A stretch of DNA of 64,000 nt from Ostrinia nubilalis (Eukaryota; Arthropoda; Insecta; Lepidoptera; Crambidae): NCBI RefSeq assembly GCF_963855985.1, contig NC_087108.1:12666001-12730000 (forward strand), given 5' to 3'. How positions within the stretch are numbered: the stretch's first letter is position 1; each line of letters begins with the position of its first letter. A program made the position numbers and the translations under genes. The notes under the pieces are model-generated. The model searched no databases. It saw only the letters and a program-made list of their open reading frames with translations, and was not told where the DNA came from. Below are positions 1 through 11,320 of this stretch, piece after piece.

Positions 1-482
1 ATTTCGTCACGCTTAAAACATATCGTGACAAATTGAGATTCACGTTTACGAATAGTTCACTTTAAACGTATACAACTTATACGTGTGACAAATCGAATTT
101 ATAGCAAACTAACAACCTTTAAACAGCACCCAGAAATAATTTCCACACTTAAGACCAAGCAGAGACAATCCTTCAAAACGACAAATACGTCCGATGCAAC
201 ACAATGGCGGGACTGAACGCGTTTCATCATGCACGTAACAAAACGCGGTACGTACGTCGCTAACAAAACCTAGCTCGTGCTCAAAGCGTGCGAAAGTAGA
301 GCCCTCTTTATCTAAGAGGCGACGGGAGGGGGAGGGACAAGTGCATCTCAAAGAAATGCAGATTTTACACGTCGCTACTCTTCGGGCGTGGATGTATCGC
401 GCTGGCTGCGGACGGACGGCAGAAAAGATTTTAAAGTTTCAGTTTTTGAATTTTCAGGAAATATACTGTTGGCGACAGATCT

Positions 483-539
483 GGTAACACCGGTGCTAGG
501 CCGTGGTCTATGGACTGCAGCCTAGCAACGGTGTTAGCC
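483..539. other. Imperfect hairpin
   Basis: The arms are 483-501 and 520-539. They pair as ACACCGGTGCTAGGC against a copy that differs at one base (ACACCGTTGCTAGGC), with further pairing outward, around an 18-base loop. It could be a small RNA hairpin or a transposon end. Nothing in the sequence decides between these. Confidence 0.5.
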
Positions 540-655
540 ATCTTGTTTTTGGATAAAAATTCTGTTGCTTTGCCTTTTTGTGCTTTTTATGTGATCTGAA
601 TACAGTTTCGTATTTTAAGCTGGGCATTTTCCATTTATGTAGCTAACATATACAA

Positions 656-1143
656 TTAGCACTTGCTACGATAAATCAACTGAAGCTCTTACGGGAAAAC
701 TGTTACTAATAGAACCATTGCTTTTCTTACTCCAGCACTATCAGCACCAGCTAAAAAGAATCTAGATACTAATAAAGCATTTGTATTTAAAAACTTGTAG
801 CTTACCAGCTAGATGATCATTAACTGTAACTCTACAGTCAAGAAGAGTTTACGCCCGTATTCACAAACATTACTATGGGGTCACACAGTGCGCGTGGACG
901 CACAGAGTAACACACGAACCTATCACAGAGCTCTATTCAAAGCTGTGCGCTCGTAATTATTATTACAGACGCAATTGCTACCATGTATCTTAATTTTGAA
1001 TTTCCGATTGTTAGTGACCATGAAAGTTTAAAACAATATGCTGTGCGTTCGTTTTGCTGCTTCACTTAAGCAAGCATCGTTTGTGAATACGGGCGTTAGC
1101 ACTTGCTACGATGAATCAACTGAAACTCTTACTGGAAGACTAG
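656..1143 (+). repeat. Pair of 48-bp direct repeats flanking a MITE
   Basis: A segment starting TTAGCACTTGCTACGAT occurs at 656-703 and again, slightly diverged, at 1096-1143. The second copy abuts the right end of the MITE at 853-1095. It looks like a local duplication associated with that element. Confidence 0.55.
853..1095 (+). mobile_element. MITE family A, copy 1 (TTA-flanked, with internal insert)
   Basis: The ends are CGCCCGTATTCACAAAC and its inverted copy GTTTGTGAATACGGGCG. They are bounded by TTA at 850-852 and 1096-1098, as expected for PIF/Harbinger-type MITEs. Related copies lie at 18510-18643, 50598-50737 and 53088-53232. This copy is about 98 bp longer than its relatives. The extra sequence lies between two near-identical 12-mers, GCTGTGCGCTCG (942-953) and GCTGTGCGTTCG (1040-1051). 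The superfamily assignment is inferred from the TSD only. Confidence 0.75.
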
Positions 1144-1462
1144 CTTATACAGGGTGGAAACGATAAGTGATCTCACTCGATTATTTCTAAACTACTTAGA
1201 CAAGATATCAAAAAACTAGTTACTGATCCTGAAAGTGCTTTATAAGCTTTATCAAGCGGTATCAATAATAGGTTACAGAATAATACTGGATCTATTCGAA
1301 AATTCAATGTTTCCAGCTTCCGTCCATCAGGGTTCGATTCCCAGTTATTCAATTCCGAGGTAACCTGCCCTAAGCATGAAATAATTCTTGCTTTCAGATA
1401 ATTTGGAATCTACATTATAATGTGTAAAAAGTGAAACTGGTATCATAATAATTATCATTTTC

Positions 1463-1705
1463 AGCCATAGGACATACACTGCTGAACATAGGCCTCCCAA
1501 AATGATTTCTACAATGGCCGGTTAGTGGCGGCCTGCATCCAGCGCTTTCCCGCTACCTTTATGAGGTCGTCGGTCCACCTTGACGTCCTACGCTGCTCTT
1601 AAAGGTAAACTGGCATCAAACCTCCCCCAATGATTTCCAGATTGGACGGTTAGGCCTGCACACAGCGCCTTTCTGCTACCATTATTAGGTCATCTGTCCA
1701 CCTTG
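1463..1705 (-). mobile_element. RTE-type LINE 3' fragments, two adjacent diverged copies
   Basis: On the minus strand this matches the 3' end of the RTE-like element seen complete at 9288-9827: the region around the CAGCAGTGGACGTCC-like 3' end and the GTGGACCGACGACCT motif. A second, more decayed piece follows at about 1616-1705. Both are 5'-truncated and non-coding. Confidence 0.7.
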
Positions 1706-2314
1706 TAAAGTCCCGAAATTGAAGTAAATTATTAATAATTATGTGACTTGTTTGCTGACGGTACGCCCCGAATATGACACTCATTATGGCAGCAGAAGGA
1801 TTTCTCTTAAATATGTCAAATGTAAGTCTACGTCGCTCGCTGATTCGCAGACTGTTTATTTGTTATACATTATATTATATTGTACCTATGATTTAAGATT
1901 GTATAGAAACTTAAACAGGGAAACAGGTTCTTAATGAAATGATAACTAATAACTAAAGACATATATCAAACGAAAAGTATGGCACTTTTCCTGGGGGTAA
2001 CATTTAGCAACAAAAAATTTAATATAGTTTGAGAAATCCCCTATCTTGAAATACCGATGAAAACTCGAGCATACATTGAAGTCTCTAATCGATTGAATAT
2101 AATGTAGGATATTTTTTTTGTATAGAGTGTAATTTTACAATAGCGACTTACAGTGCTAAGAACCTTATAGTATTTTTTTACAAATGACGTGTGTTTTCTT
2201 TGGCTAGCATGATATAAGAAATAAAAAATTACTTTATGAAAATGTGGGCGTATTTACACTCATTACTTACGTTACTTTTCCGAGAAAATATCTACTGCTG
2301 TCAATAAGAATTTT

Positions 2315-2435
2315 AGGCTGAGTTACACCATCTAACTTTAACAGTAACTAGGTATAACAATAAGTGGTGTTTTTATATGGAATTTGACAAATTGACGTTT
2401 GTTAAAGTTATAGTAAGATGGTGCAACCTAGCCTT
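2315..2435 (+). mobile_element. MITE family B, copy 1
   Basis: The ends are AGGCTGAGTTACACCATC and GATGGTGCAACCTAGCCT, with TTAAAG-rich subterminal sequence. A second copy in the opposite orientation lies at 14605-14728. No transposase is encoded. Confidence 0.65.
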
Positions 2436-3560
2436 GACAAATCTCTGGAATATAGCAACACTGTTCAAAACAAATTTCAATCAAATCAATCCACTCGCAA
2501 CTCCAAAATCCTAAACCTCAGAACTCAAACAAAAACTCATGAACTAATTAAACGAAACGCAAATTGGTTTAAATATCAAATGGGGCTGAAAATACCTATC
2601 ATATCAATTAGTAAGTTGGATCGCTCGATCGGGACGGGGTTCCTGCACAATGCCCGAACTTCGCACATTACACGAGAGCGATTAAAAGACAAGTTTTTCC
2701 AAAGGGTACTGATGGTGTGGGTATAGAGCTGAGGAGACCGTTTTCAGGAGCTTTGAAAGTTCTTAGTGCCTAAAGCGAAGGCTACGGTTTTGTTAATTAC
2801 GAAATTGGCATTCTCTTGACCTCATTTCGATGTATTAATTACTGCAGTACATCGGAAGAAGGTATGTATGTTTAATAGTCTAAAACTAAAGGGATTTTAA
2901 TCATCACCAGTTCGTCCAGTCTCTCATCATAACCCTCTTTTTTACCAAAGGCAATTGGATTTGGCGTTTTTAAATTAAAGAGGGAATTCAATCGTATTCA
3001 TTTTTATAGGAATCATTATTTTATCTTGAACTAGTCTATGGAAAATATTAGTTTTAGGTAGCATATAAAAAACCTTTGACTAGAAAAATTACAGATGTGT
3101 AAAATTTCAATTGACCTACCTTCTTTAAAATGTTATAATGTAAATTTCTCTGGCCATATATTGTAATCCAACTAACGTAAAAAAAATATAATTTTTGTTT
3201 TACTGTCCCCAACAATATAACATATTTTTTGATTTCCCCAAAATATTTAGGACCAAAATAACAACAATCCGACACTATTGTCCTGTTCTTTGTCACACTG
3301 AAATATTTTTCTGTCACACCTCCAACTCCTTCTGTGTATATCCTATTAGACAATCGGCGCATCGGTGGACCGTGAGCCATTAGGGTTTTAATTGAAAATA
3401 GCGCAAAGGCAGTAAATTGTAGAGTGCAGGGGCTGCAGCGATAGGAATGGATGTCGAAACTAGATTTAATTGCTCCTTTTTGGGCAAGTTTTAGAGGAAT
3501 TCAGACTGGAAAGCTGAATATGCATTTTACGGATTTTTTTATGGGAATAAGGATAGGACA
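2436..3560. other. Intron sequence, nothing recognised
   Basis: AT-rich sequence with short open frames that look like chance. An open stretch at 2418-2726 begins inside MITE B and has no recognisable protein signature. Confidence 0.5.
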
Positions 3561-3564
3561 TGTG

Positions 3565-3831
3565 TAACAGACCGCAGAATCGCAAAAATCAAGTGGCAGT
3601 GGGCGGGGCACATAGCTCGAAGAGCTGATGGCCGCTGGGGCAGGAAAGTTCTTGAGTGGCGACCACGAGCCGGAAGACGTAGCGTGGGCAGGCCTCCCAC
3701 TAGGTGGACCGACGATCTGGTGAGGGTCGCGGGAGGTGCCTGGATGCGAGCGGCGCAGGACCGGTCTTTGTGGAAATCCTTGGGGGAGGCCTTTGTCCAG
3801 CAGTGGACGTCATTTGGCTGAAACGAACGAA
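3565..3831 (+). mobile_element. RTE-type LINE 3' fragment
   Basis: It encodes a decayed C-terminal tail of an RTE-clade endonuclease/reverse transcriptase. Visible pieces include RIAKIKWQWAGHIARRADG, then RWTDDL, then the terminal block ending in VQQWTSFG. It finishes with a short CGAA-repeat tail (GAAACGAACGAA). Only the last ~90 codons are left, so this is a 5'-truncated dead copy. It is closely related to the copies at 13162-13475 and 23205-23452. Confidence 0.85.
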
Positions 3832-3867
3832 TACGAGTACACCATCTGCGATCGTGACATCAGCATG

Positions 3868-4010
3868 TCATCATCAGAATCATTTATTTTGTCTCCACTG
3901 CAGGAGTACAGCTATCTCTATTTACGAGAGGAAAATGAAGAATTTGGTCTGCACTACGCCACACAGACGGGTTAGGGAGATCTAGATCTAATGTATCGCA
4001 TTTTTTTCCT
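3868..4010 (+). repeat. Dispersed repeat fragment (TCTCCACTGCAG family)
   Basis: It shares CATCATCA, then ATCATTTA, then TCTCCACTGCAG and AGCT-TCTCT with 63739-63850. It is probably the 3' end of another LINE. The class is not determined. Confidence 0.45.
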
Positions 4011-4087
4011 TTAGACGCCTTTAGGAATAGTGGTAGAGGTCCTATCTATACTGCCGGAACTACAACATTTTTATGTTTCAAAATGTA

Positions 4088-4290
4088 TGTAAAATATTTT
4101 TTTTTATGTGACAGGAGGCAAACGAGCAGACGGATCACCTAACTGGTGGTAAGTATCGCCCATAGACACCCGCAGACCCAGGGGCGCTACAGGTGCGTTG
4201 CCGGCCTTTAATGTGAAGATAATATGCTCTCTTCTTGAAAGCTTGCAACTCGAATTGAAAAAAAAAACAATCATAATCATAGTCATGGTA
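4088..4290 (-). repeat. Lepidopteran interspersed repeat (ATGTGACAGGAGGCAAAC family)
   Basis: It contains the block GTGACAGGAGGCAAACGAGC, followed by CAGACGGATCACCT and GGTGCGTTGCCGGCCTTTA. Shorter pieces occur at 16838-16890, 21922-21962 and 27178-27220. The pattern is familiar from many moth and butterfly genomes. I do not assign a class. Confidence 0.65.
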
Positions 4291-4299
4291 GGCAAATAT

Positions 4300-5340
4300 G
4301 ATGTCGGATAGTAGCTTTATTTTTTAATTGGAACAATTCAAATGGCTGTGACAAAACTTTACGTTTTCTGACGGGTCGATGAAAATTCGATTCGATTTAA
4401 ATTTGAATATTTCAAAAATACGTCACCAAAAACGAAACCATCGAGCGTAACGTTAACAAACCATATTCATGTCAAAATCCTTATCACCACCATCGCCCTT
4501 CTGTCAAACTAAAAATTTAAACGCTCCGACAAAACTAGACCACAGTCGTAAAACTAAAACTACCCTCCAGTAAACTGAGGGTAAGTAAATAAGCCATAAT
4601 AAACAACAATCGATCGGCCATAAAACCGTGGTTAACATATAAATGGCCGACCTGATAGTTGTATGTTAAAAGAAATTATGTATATTAAATTCTCAACTGA
4701 CTTTCTTATCGACATCGAAATGTATCGGCGAGGGAACCGAGAAGTCTTGATACTTGCACGAACCGTTTTTTATAAGACTTATAATATAAGTTTGTTCGTA
4801 TGAACTTTTATAGGTTTTGTTTGTAGTTTAATTTCCCAGGATATGTGTGATTCAATTTTTTATAGAATTTTCATTTCTGAGAGAAATAATGGGTAATGGT
4901 AAACGTTATTCTTTATTTTAAAAAAAATGAAATCTTTTGTCCCCAAATAAGTTCATTAGGTAATTGTAAACACGAGAACAACAACCAAAGTAATTGTGTA
5001 TAAATGAATCTGACGACGCGCCGTGGCGATCAATGTACCTAAGTTGACTGTAATTCAAAATAAATCGGAAAATAGGCGCAAAAATTATTAAATATTAGAA
5101 TAGAATACTTATTAGTTTTACTTAAAATACCTGACCAGAAGTACTTTTCTTTGTCGCATGCAGATGATTTTCTTGTTTAAAGGTTTTCTTCCTGATTCCT
5201 GTAATATTGATTTATGTGGTATAAACATACAGTGTCTAAGAGCTCAGATGATTTTTTCACAACAAAATAAAAAAAAGTCTTAAGTTTTCACAGCGACCAA
5301 GACCACTCAGTCCTACTAAATGACACGTTAATATTGCATG
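4300..5340. other. Intron sequence, nothing recognised
   Basis: AT-rich sequence. No convincing open frame, repeat or inverted termini were seen. Confidence 0.5.
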
Positions 5341-5357
5341 CGAGTAACAATCTAATT

Positions 5358-5432
5358 ACAACCCCCGGGAATCGAACCCGCGATCGGGCGATAACGCCGA
5401 TTACGTCCACCGGCCGATTGACCCACGCCCTT
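5358..5432 (-). repeat. tRNA-like SINE head
   Basis: On the minus strand it carries GCGGGTTCGATTCCCGG, a good pol III B box. Upstream is a GC-rich tRNA-like segment (GGGCGTGGGTCAATCGGCCG). It does not fold as a complete tRNA and the A box is poor, so a SINE remnant is more likely than a functional tRNA gene. Confidence 0.5.
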
Positions 5433-5574
5433 CGTGAACCGAGTTTCGATTTCCAGTTAAACTTTTGAATAGTTCATTTAAATTTTATCAAAAATATACT
5501 AGCTCCAGGCAGCTGTAGATCCTAGCTACACAGGAGTTGGAGCAGTGGGAACTAGATCCTGTTTAACAGTACCT

Positions 5575-5766
5575 CGTTCGTTCGTTCGGTCGTTCGTTCG
5601 TTCGTTTCAGCCAAATGACGTCCACTGCTGGACAAAGGCCTCCTCCAAGGTTTTCCACAATGCACGGTCCTGCGCTGCCCGCATCCAGGCTCTTCCCGCG
5701 ACCTTTACCAGATCGTCGGTCCACCTAGTAGGCTGGAAGACGTAGCGTGGGCAGGCCTCCTACTAG
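5575..5766 (-). mobile_element. 5'-inverted RTE insertion with exact target-site duplication
   Basis: CAGTACCT flanks the insertion on both sides (5567-5574 and 5767-5774). On the minus strand the 3' part (5575-5726) ends in a CGAA-repeat tail. The next-upstream part of the element (5727-5766) is joined to it in reverse orientation. Because one TSD encloses both parts, they arrived in a single event. This is the expected product of twin priming during target-primed reverse transcription. Confidence 0.85.
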
Positions 5767-6339
5767 CAGTACCTATGCATGTTTTAATAATAACAATCAC
5801 ACATCAAACTGGATTGCCGTGGGAAAGGGCCCTAAGTTATGAAGCGATCCTGTTAACTAGTTAAACTTAAAAGAACTTAATTTATTCCAGACTTTTAAGT
5901 AAGTATTACGAGTAGGTTAGTAAAGGTAGATCGTATTTTATGTCCAGCGGTAAACTAAAATCTATGACCTATAGTAATTGCCAATGACGTTTTTAATTTT
6001 TCTGTTGTTCTCTTCGTGGGTTATGAGGTCAGCACTCTGTGTCAAAGTTTTGAAGCCGCTGATCGTAAACAATCAGGTAGGTATTTAACATAGTTGCCCT
6101 TGAAAACCCCGTTAGTCATAGACTCCAACAATTATGTACCTACATTAACTTTATTTTTAGCTTATCATTGCTTCATGAAGTAGGTAGGCAATGAAAATAT
6201 TTTAAAATTCCCTTGAATATCAGTCTGGATTTGATCGCTTTACTAATTGGACCATTTGAGCTGTGCTGTTCCCTCATCGTAATTACTTATTGCAAAGTTT
6301 TGAATAAAACAGTAATAATAGTGAACTGTTCCAACTTTC

Positions 6340-6372
6340 CCCAAACTAAGCAAAGCTTGTACCATAGCGATT
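6340..6372 (-). repeat. SINE 3' fragment
   Basis: CCCAAACTAAGCAAAGCTTG is shared with the 3' end of the SINE at 57864-58065. Only the tail is present. Confidence 0.6.
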
Positions 6373-6585
6373 AGATAACTGCCTTTGTATTTACTGCTTC
6401 CTTACCCTTAATGGAATCATTCTATCGATAAAAGGAGACCAAGGAGGCTTTCCAAACAATAATAGTCACTTTCATATTCATTAACCAGTCGATCCTGGTT
6501 ATCTTGGTGAAATAAATTACACACCAGTTAATTGATTCACCGATCTGAAGGGAGTCGACGATGCGTCAAAAGTTATCAGGGAAGT

Positions 6586-6613
6586 GGGGAGTTGGGGAAG
6601 TGGGGAAATGGGG
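6586..6613 (+). other. G-quadruplex motif
   Basis: Four GGGG runs start at 6586, 6594, 6602 and 6610, separated by loops of exactly four bases (AGTT, AAGT, AAAT). This meets the canonical intramolecular G4 rule and stands out in AT-rich sequence. It lies on the coding strand of the host gene, so it could also form in the pre-mRNA. Confidence 0.8.
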
Positions 6614-8937
6614 AGTTCGGCAGATGTCTGGTGATCGAACGATGACTGATAAGATGCAGACGGTGATAGCATTGATAGACGATTCGTCATGCTCTATGTA
6701 GCAAGTTAATTGTTTAATGGCTGTACGATCGTTAATATCGAACTGCTTGTCAGTGATAAGACAAGCCAGTTTGTAGCAGCATTATTTGTTTAAGACTGTA
6801 AAATCATGTGACGTCAAAATCTCGGTAAAAGTTCAAATTAAGGAAACAGTTTCAGAAAAACCCGTCAAAAACCCTTAAAATAATCAAAGATTACTCATTT
6901 CAGTAATAAAAACATCACATAATATGTGTAAACTTTTTTTATTAACCTTTTTTTTCTAATTGTTTAAAAACTTTTTTGACCTTTTTACATTGATCTACTT
7001 TTTACTTATCCACCGATCAATAGTGCCCACAGATCCGTATCGCCTGTCGAAGGACTTCCTCAGGGTGCAGACCGCAGCCTTCTTGGTCATCACATACGTG
7101 TAGCCTCTAATTACCTTAGTATTGGTGACCAGCCAACAGCTGTGCAACCGAGTGTTACGTCGCCACTCAACTGGAACGCCTCCCAAAATTCAACCCTAAG
7201 TTTGACAAGGTAAAGTTTAAAGTAGATTGTACAAACCTCAAGGATACAACAGCGATATCAGATCAATGGATAGAGCCTATTAATACAGAAATAAAGTTGT
7301 TTTTTGAATACTATCCGTTTTTGAAGTAACAATGACAATGGATCGCTTCCCTATACGAGGTCAATAGCATGGGCGAATTCGGTTTGGTTAATTACTGACC
7401 GTGTTTAGCGGTCGACTTAATTTTTATTAGTTACGAGGGTTTTCTTAAATGCGCCGTAATTTGAATTTGATGACTTGGGGTGTAAAAAGTTGAAAGTATA
7501 ACTACTTCCTTACTTAATGTAGAATTTTTCTTTCTAGTACACATTTCTGGCTGATGAATCAGAAATAATAAAATTTGTTTCACGGTTGAAAAGGCAAAAT
7601 AATCAAAATAAAAACTGCACACCATAACAAAGCGTTAAAATTATTCATGCATAAAATACTTTCACTTCGCATACTAAAAAATTATAGCAAAAACTTTAAC
7701 AGAGTTTAAATCTAAAATTCCATTTCACCTAAAGCTATATTTAATCCAATTGACATTGAATGTGCAAAAAGGTTCCGAGCTGGTTAGTTAATATCTGATA
7801 GGAATAATAGTGGTCTTATTAGAGTGCCCTGTGAAAGTTTGCGTGTCTAGTTAAATTACAGTCATGATAGGGCAAATGGGTCATAACAGCTCTACTGGGA
7901 CAATGATACTATTTATTACATTTATTAATACAGTTCCGATAGGTGGGTGTGCGTAGGTAATTAGTAGGTATCATGTCGGCTTGATTAATGGTGTCAAACG
8001 CTTCAATTAATTCCAAGGAGTTAAGCGTAATTAGTAGTCACTTTATTATGACATTTGCATATTTTTTTGCAATTTTATGAGGTTTAGTATAAAATAAGTT
8101 AACTAAATGCGTTACGGTGCGTCAAGTCTACTGAGTTGGTTGTTTATGAGTCACTTTAACGCACGTATTTTTTATTCTGTTGCTATGGTTCAGTTTATAA
8201 CATTTTAACTTAACAAACTAGTCCCTGATTAAACACCTTACAAGAGGTTAAAATTGTTTTCATGACACTTGAAATATAAAAATTATGGAGATTTCGGCCT
8301 CATCGGCCACCTCTCTATTATTAATATTACAAAATCTGCATCATATGTTGTTTTTCGTCAAAAATATAAATAATAGATAATGTGGATGAGATAGATGGGT
8401 ATTTCTTATGAAATCTCAAAATTTGAGATTTTATTTATATTTCTTTTTTTTTACATAAACTTAGATATTTTTTGCAGAGATCAGAAAATTTACTTTTAGA
8501 GATCTGTCCTGGGGTATTGGTCTTCCATATTTTTTTATATTACCTATAAAAAATAAGGTTTTAAAAAATTAATAAATGAGGGAATGATTAACGGAGTGAG
8601 GGAATGATTTATTATTATATTATAGTAAAAAACAACATGTACAAATGGAAAATTGGCATGCTTTAAGCATTGACAAGTATTTCGGGTATTCACTAGTCTA
8701 AGTTTTTACTTGAACTTTCGCTTTTTTCTTTAAATATTTTAATCTTTCTTTTTCCCGCAGTTTTTTCAAAGATTCAGTATTATTTTTCATTTTTCTCGCC
8801 TTTTTCTATCGTACTCTTTCTTTTTTATTTATTTTTTTGCATCACTCAACTTCTTTTGTCATGCTATTTTGCTTCCACATACATGCACCTCTTTTAAATT
8901 AAATACCATGAAATACAAGTTACATGAAATAAATAAG

Positions 8938-9195
8938 CCTAGGCGCAGACCATCGATTTTTCGTCGGCCGATAGTTTAGTCGGGCAGTTAATCAGTATGG
9001 GCATGTATGGAAGTTCGCACATTACGCCGATTTGATTTGGCCGACTAAATAGTTGAATACGATTCCCAACTGCCTTCCAACTAAAGTATCGTCCAACTAT
9101 CGGTCGATAGCTTGATCAGACGGCGCTCCTCTACGCGCGCGCAGACTGGCCGATTTTTCGTCGTCCAACTCGGCCGATAGCTTCAGTTTGCTCCT
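8938..9195. repeat. MITE-like repeat, two partial direct copies
   Basis: GCGCAGACCATCGATTTTTC followed by GTCGGCCGATAG (from 8942) is repeated as GCGCAGACTGGCCGATTTTT and CGGCCGATAG (from 9138). It looks like two truncated copies of one element in tandem. Confidence 0.5.
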
Positions 9196-9287
9196 CGTTT
9201 TTGGCGGGAAAGGTTATTATTACTAATTAATTGATTTAACTAGTTATTACTCTCGATTTCACTTTTTCATGATCATTTCCCTTTCAT

Positions 9288-9827
9288 CATCATCATTTCA
9301 GCCACAGGACGTCCACTGCTGAACATAATCCAATGACTTCCACATCGCACGGTTGGTCCCGGCCTGCATCCAGTGCCTTCCTGCTACCTTTATCAGGTCG
9401 TCGGTCCACCTTATGGGTGGACGTCCCACGCTGCGTTTTCCGGTACGCGGCCTCCATTCCAGAACCTTGTTGCCTCATGCCGTCAGTTCTGCGTACTATG
9501 TGCCCTGCCCACTGCCACTTCAGCTTGCTAATCCGTCGGGCTATGTCAGCGACTTTAGTTCGTTTACGGATCTCCTTATTTCTGATTCGATCTCGTAAAG
9601 AAACACCGAGCATAGCCCTCTCCATAGTACGCTGTGCAACTTTGAGCTTCTGTATAGGGTCTATAGTGAGAGGCCACGTTTCCGAGTCATCACAGGATGA
9701 ACACGGACAAAACGAAGCTTATGTCGAACGTCCATGTTGCGCTCGATTCTTGAGATTGTTGACAAGTATGTCTACCTCGGACAAACGATTCAGCTAGGTA
9801 GGTCCAATTTCGAGAAGAAGGAGGTCA
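9288..9827 (-). mobile_element. RTE-type LINE insertion with 5' inversion
   Basis: On the minus strand 9288-9690 encodes decayed C-terminal RTE reverse-transcriptase sequence (visible: RAMLGVSLRDRIRNKEIRK, then ISKLKWQWAGHIVRRTDG). The 3' tail is an ATG repeat. From about 9693 to 9827 an upstream RT segment (KTKLMSNVHVA-like, then ILEIVDKYVYLGQTIQL) is in the opposite orientation. Near-identical 13-mers bound the whole insertion: ATTTCCCTTTCAT at 9275-9287 and ATTTCCTTTTCAT at 9828-9840. This fits a single twin-primed insertion. Confidence 0.85.
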
Positions 9828-10042
9828 ATTTCCTTTTCATGATGTATAAATTTGAGATGATTTTCATTAAACTTTTATCTTTTATGTAACAATCTGAATT
9901 TCGAGCAGTTGAAGCCGCAGGCATGAGTTAATTTAGTATAGAAAAAATTATAATATTTCTGGGAAACATTCTATGCGACTGATCTCATCAACAGCTCTCT
10001 ATCGAATGAAGCAATCTGTATTAGCATAAGAATAAGCAATCG

Positions 10043-10080
10043 GTATTTCTCATCAAATTTCGCAATTTGATGAGAAATAC
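10043..10080. other. Perfect 17-bp inverted repeat with 4-base loop
   Basis: GTATTTCTCATCAAATT is followed by TCGC and then its exact reverse complement AATTTGATGAGAAATAC. Perfect arms of this length do not persist long by chance, so it is recent or maintained. It has no transposon hallmarks. Confidence 0.8.
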
Positions 10081-11180
10081 CCAGATATTTAGTTTCGGAT
10101 TAGTACTAATAGATTTCCTAGGCCTAAGCGATTCGATTTTTCACCATCAAATACGGCTCGCTAAATACTCCCAAAAGAATAATTGTTATCTATTAACCCT
10201 TCAAATTCAATTTCTATTAGCCGATGACACAAATGGGAAGAAATATCCCATGAAATTCGCGATTCGACACGCCACTCCGAACCGGAGTAAGTAACTTGAC
10301 ACTGAGCTAACCCGTCTTCGCATCTGTCAACGCCGTATTGACTCAACCCTCGAATATTGCAAATCCTACCACGCGATCGACAATGCGCCCGAAAAATTTG
10401 CATACGCCATTTATGGGTTAGAAAAATTATCATATGATTTCTTTAACGTCGTAGCGCAGACAAAATTGAACTCTATTTTGGGTTGGCGAAGAGTCAACGT
10501 GGTTTGTTGAGGATTTCCAAAATGAAAGATGATGTTAATGCTGCATGCTCTTTTGAAAATTTTAACAAAGACCGTATCTCGGAATTGGTTTTTGTATCTT
10601 CAGTGTTAAGGTTGAAAATTGAGTGTGTTATTAAAATAGCATGGGAAAGACTTAACCCCCAAATGGCTTATGCAAATTCGGGTAAAGAGAATTATTTTTA
10701 CTATCATTTTTCAATAGCTCATTAATAGAACGCCAAAGCCAATCCGGGCGTAAGTGCCATAGGTTTTGATATCTCTTTGTGTTTATTTTTGAATGCGTTT
10801 AGGTTATTGTGCCAAGACCGATTTTATGGTCGTGATTTGAATTTCGATGGTGTTTGAAGGGTTGATTTGCATGATTGTGATTTAGGAGATGTTTTCGGAT
10901 GGTTTCTGTTTGGATTTATGGCTTACGAGCAAATGCACTTTGACGGATGAATCGCATCATTATGGGTCTAGTCTATGTTATGGGGACGCGGATGTTTTTC
11001 TTTAAAGGAAATGGAACGTAAAAAGTGGCTTTAAGAGGCAATTTGAATAATTGACAATGCTAATGTATGTAATTGATTCCGATATTCTTCGGGTTCTCCA
11101 TCTTTTCCGATGCCAAAAACTGCAAAATAGACAACTATTATGATAACCATTTTCAATTTGTTTCTGTTTTATTGTAAACT
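10081..11180. other. Intron sequence, nothing recognised
   Basis: Several short open frames overlap here (10161-10433 minus, 10483-10725 plus). None shows protein motifs or splice context. Confidence 0.5.
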
Positions 11181-11189
11181 CTCATCAAT

Positions 11190-11320
11190 TATAAGTCAAA
11201 GTCAAAGTCAAAATTTCTTTATTTGTTTAGACTAATAAATAGTTCTTACAAATCGTCATTTTGCTCTTAAGGACTCTTGCTACATATTGTCTCATAATCT
11301 TTTTACCCTACCAGGTATCT
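11190..11320. repeat. Dispersed repeat fragment (AAAATTTCTTTATTTG family)
   Basis: A run of AGTCAAAGTCAAAGTCAAAA leads into a segment like those at 33290-33410, 40388-40520 and 52758-52927. It is probably a LINE or SINE 3' end. The class is not assigned. Confidence 0.4.

Larger units (their letters stand above)
5775..8930. other. Intron sequence with few recognisable features
   Basis: AT-rich intron. It contains a SINE tail fragment (6340-6372) and a G-quadruplex motif (6586-6613). Short open frames at 6995-7186 and 7431-7625 resemble nothing known. Confidence 0.5.

Noticed and set aside
1326..1350. Isolated GGGTTCGATTCCC pol III B box
   Set aside because: No A box or tRNA-like fold at the right spacing.
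5358..5432. Possible functional tRNA gene
   Set aside because: The B box is good but no cloverleaf forms and the A box is poor. Kept as a SINE-like remnant.
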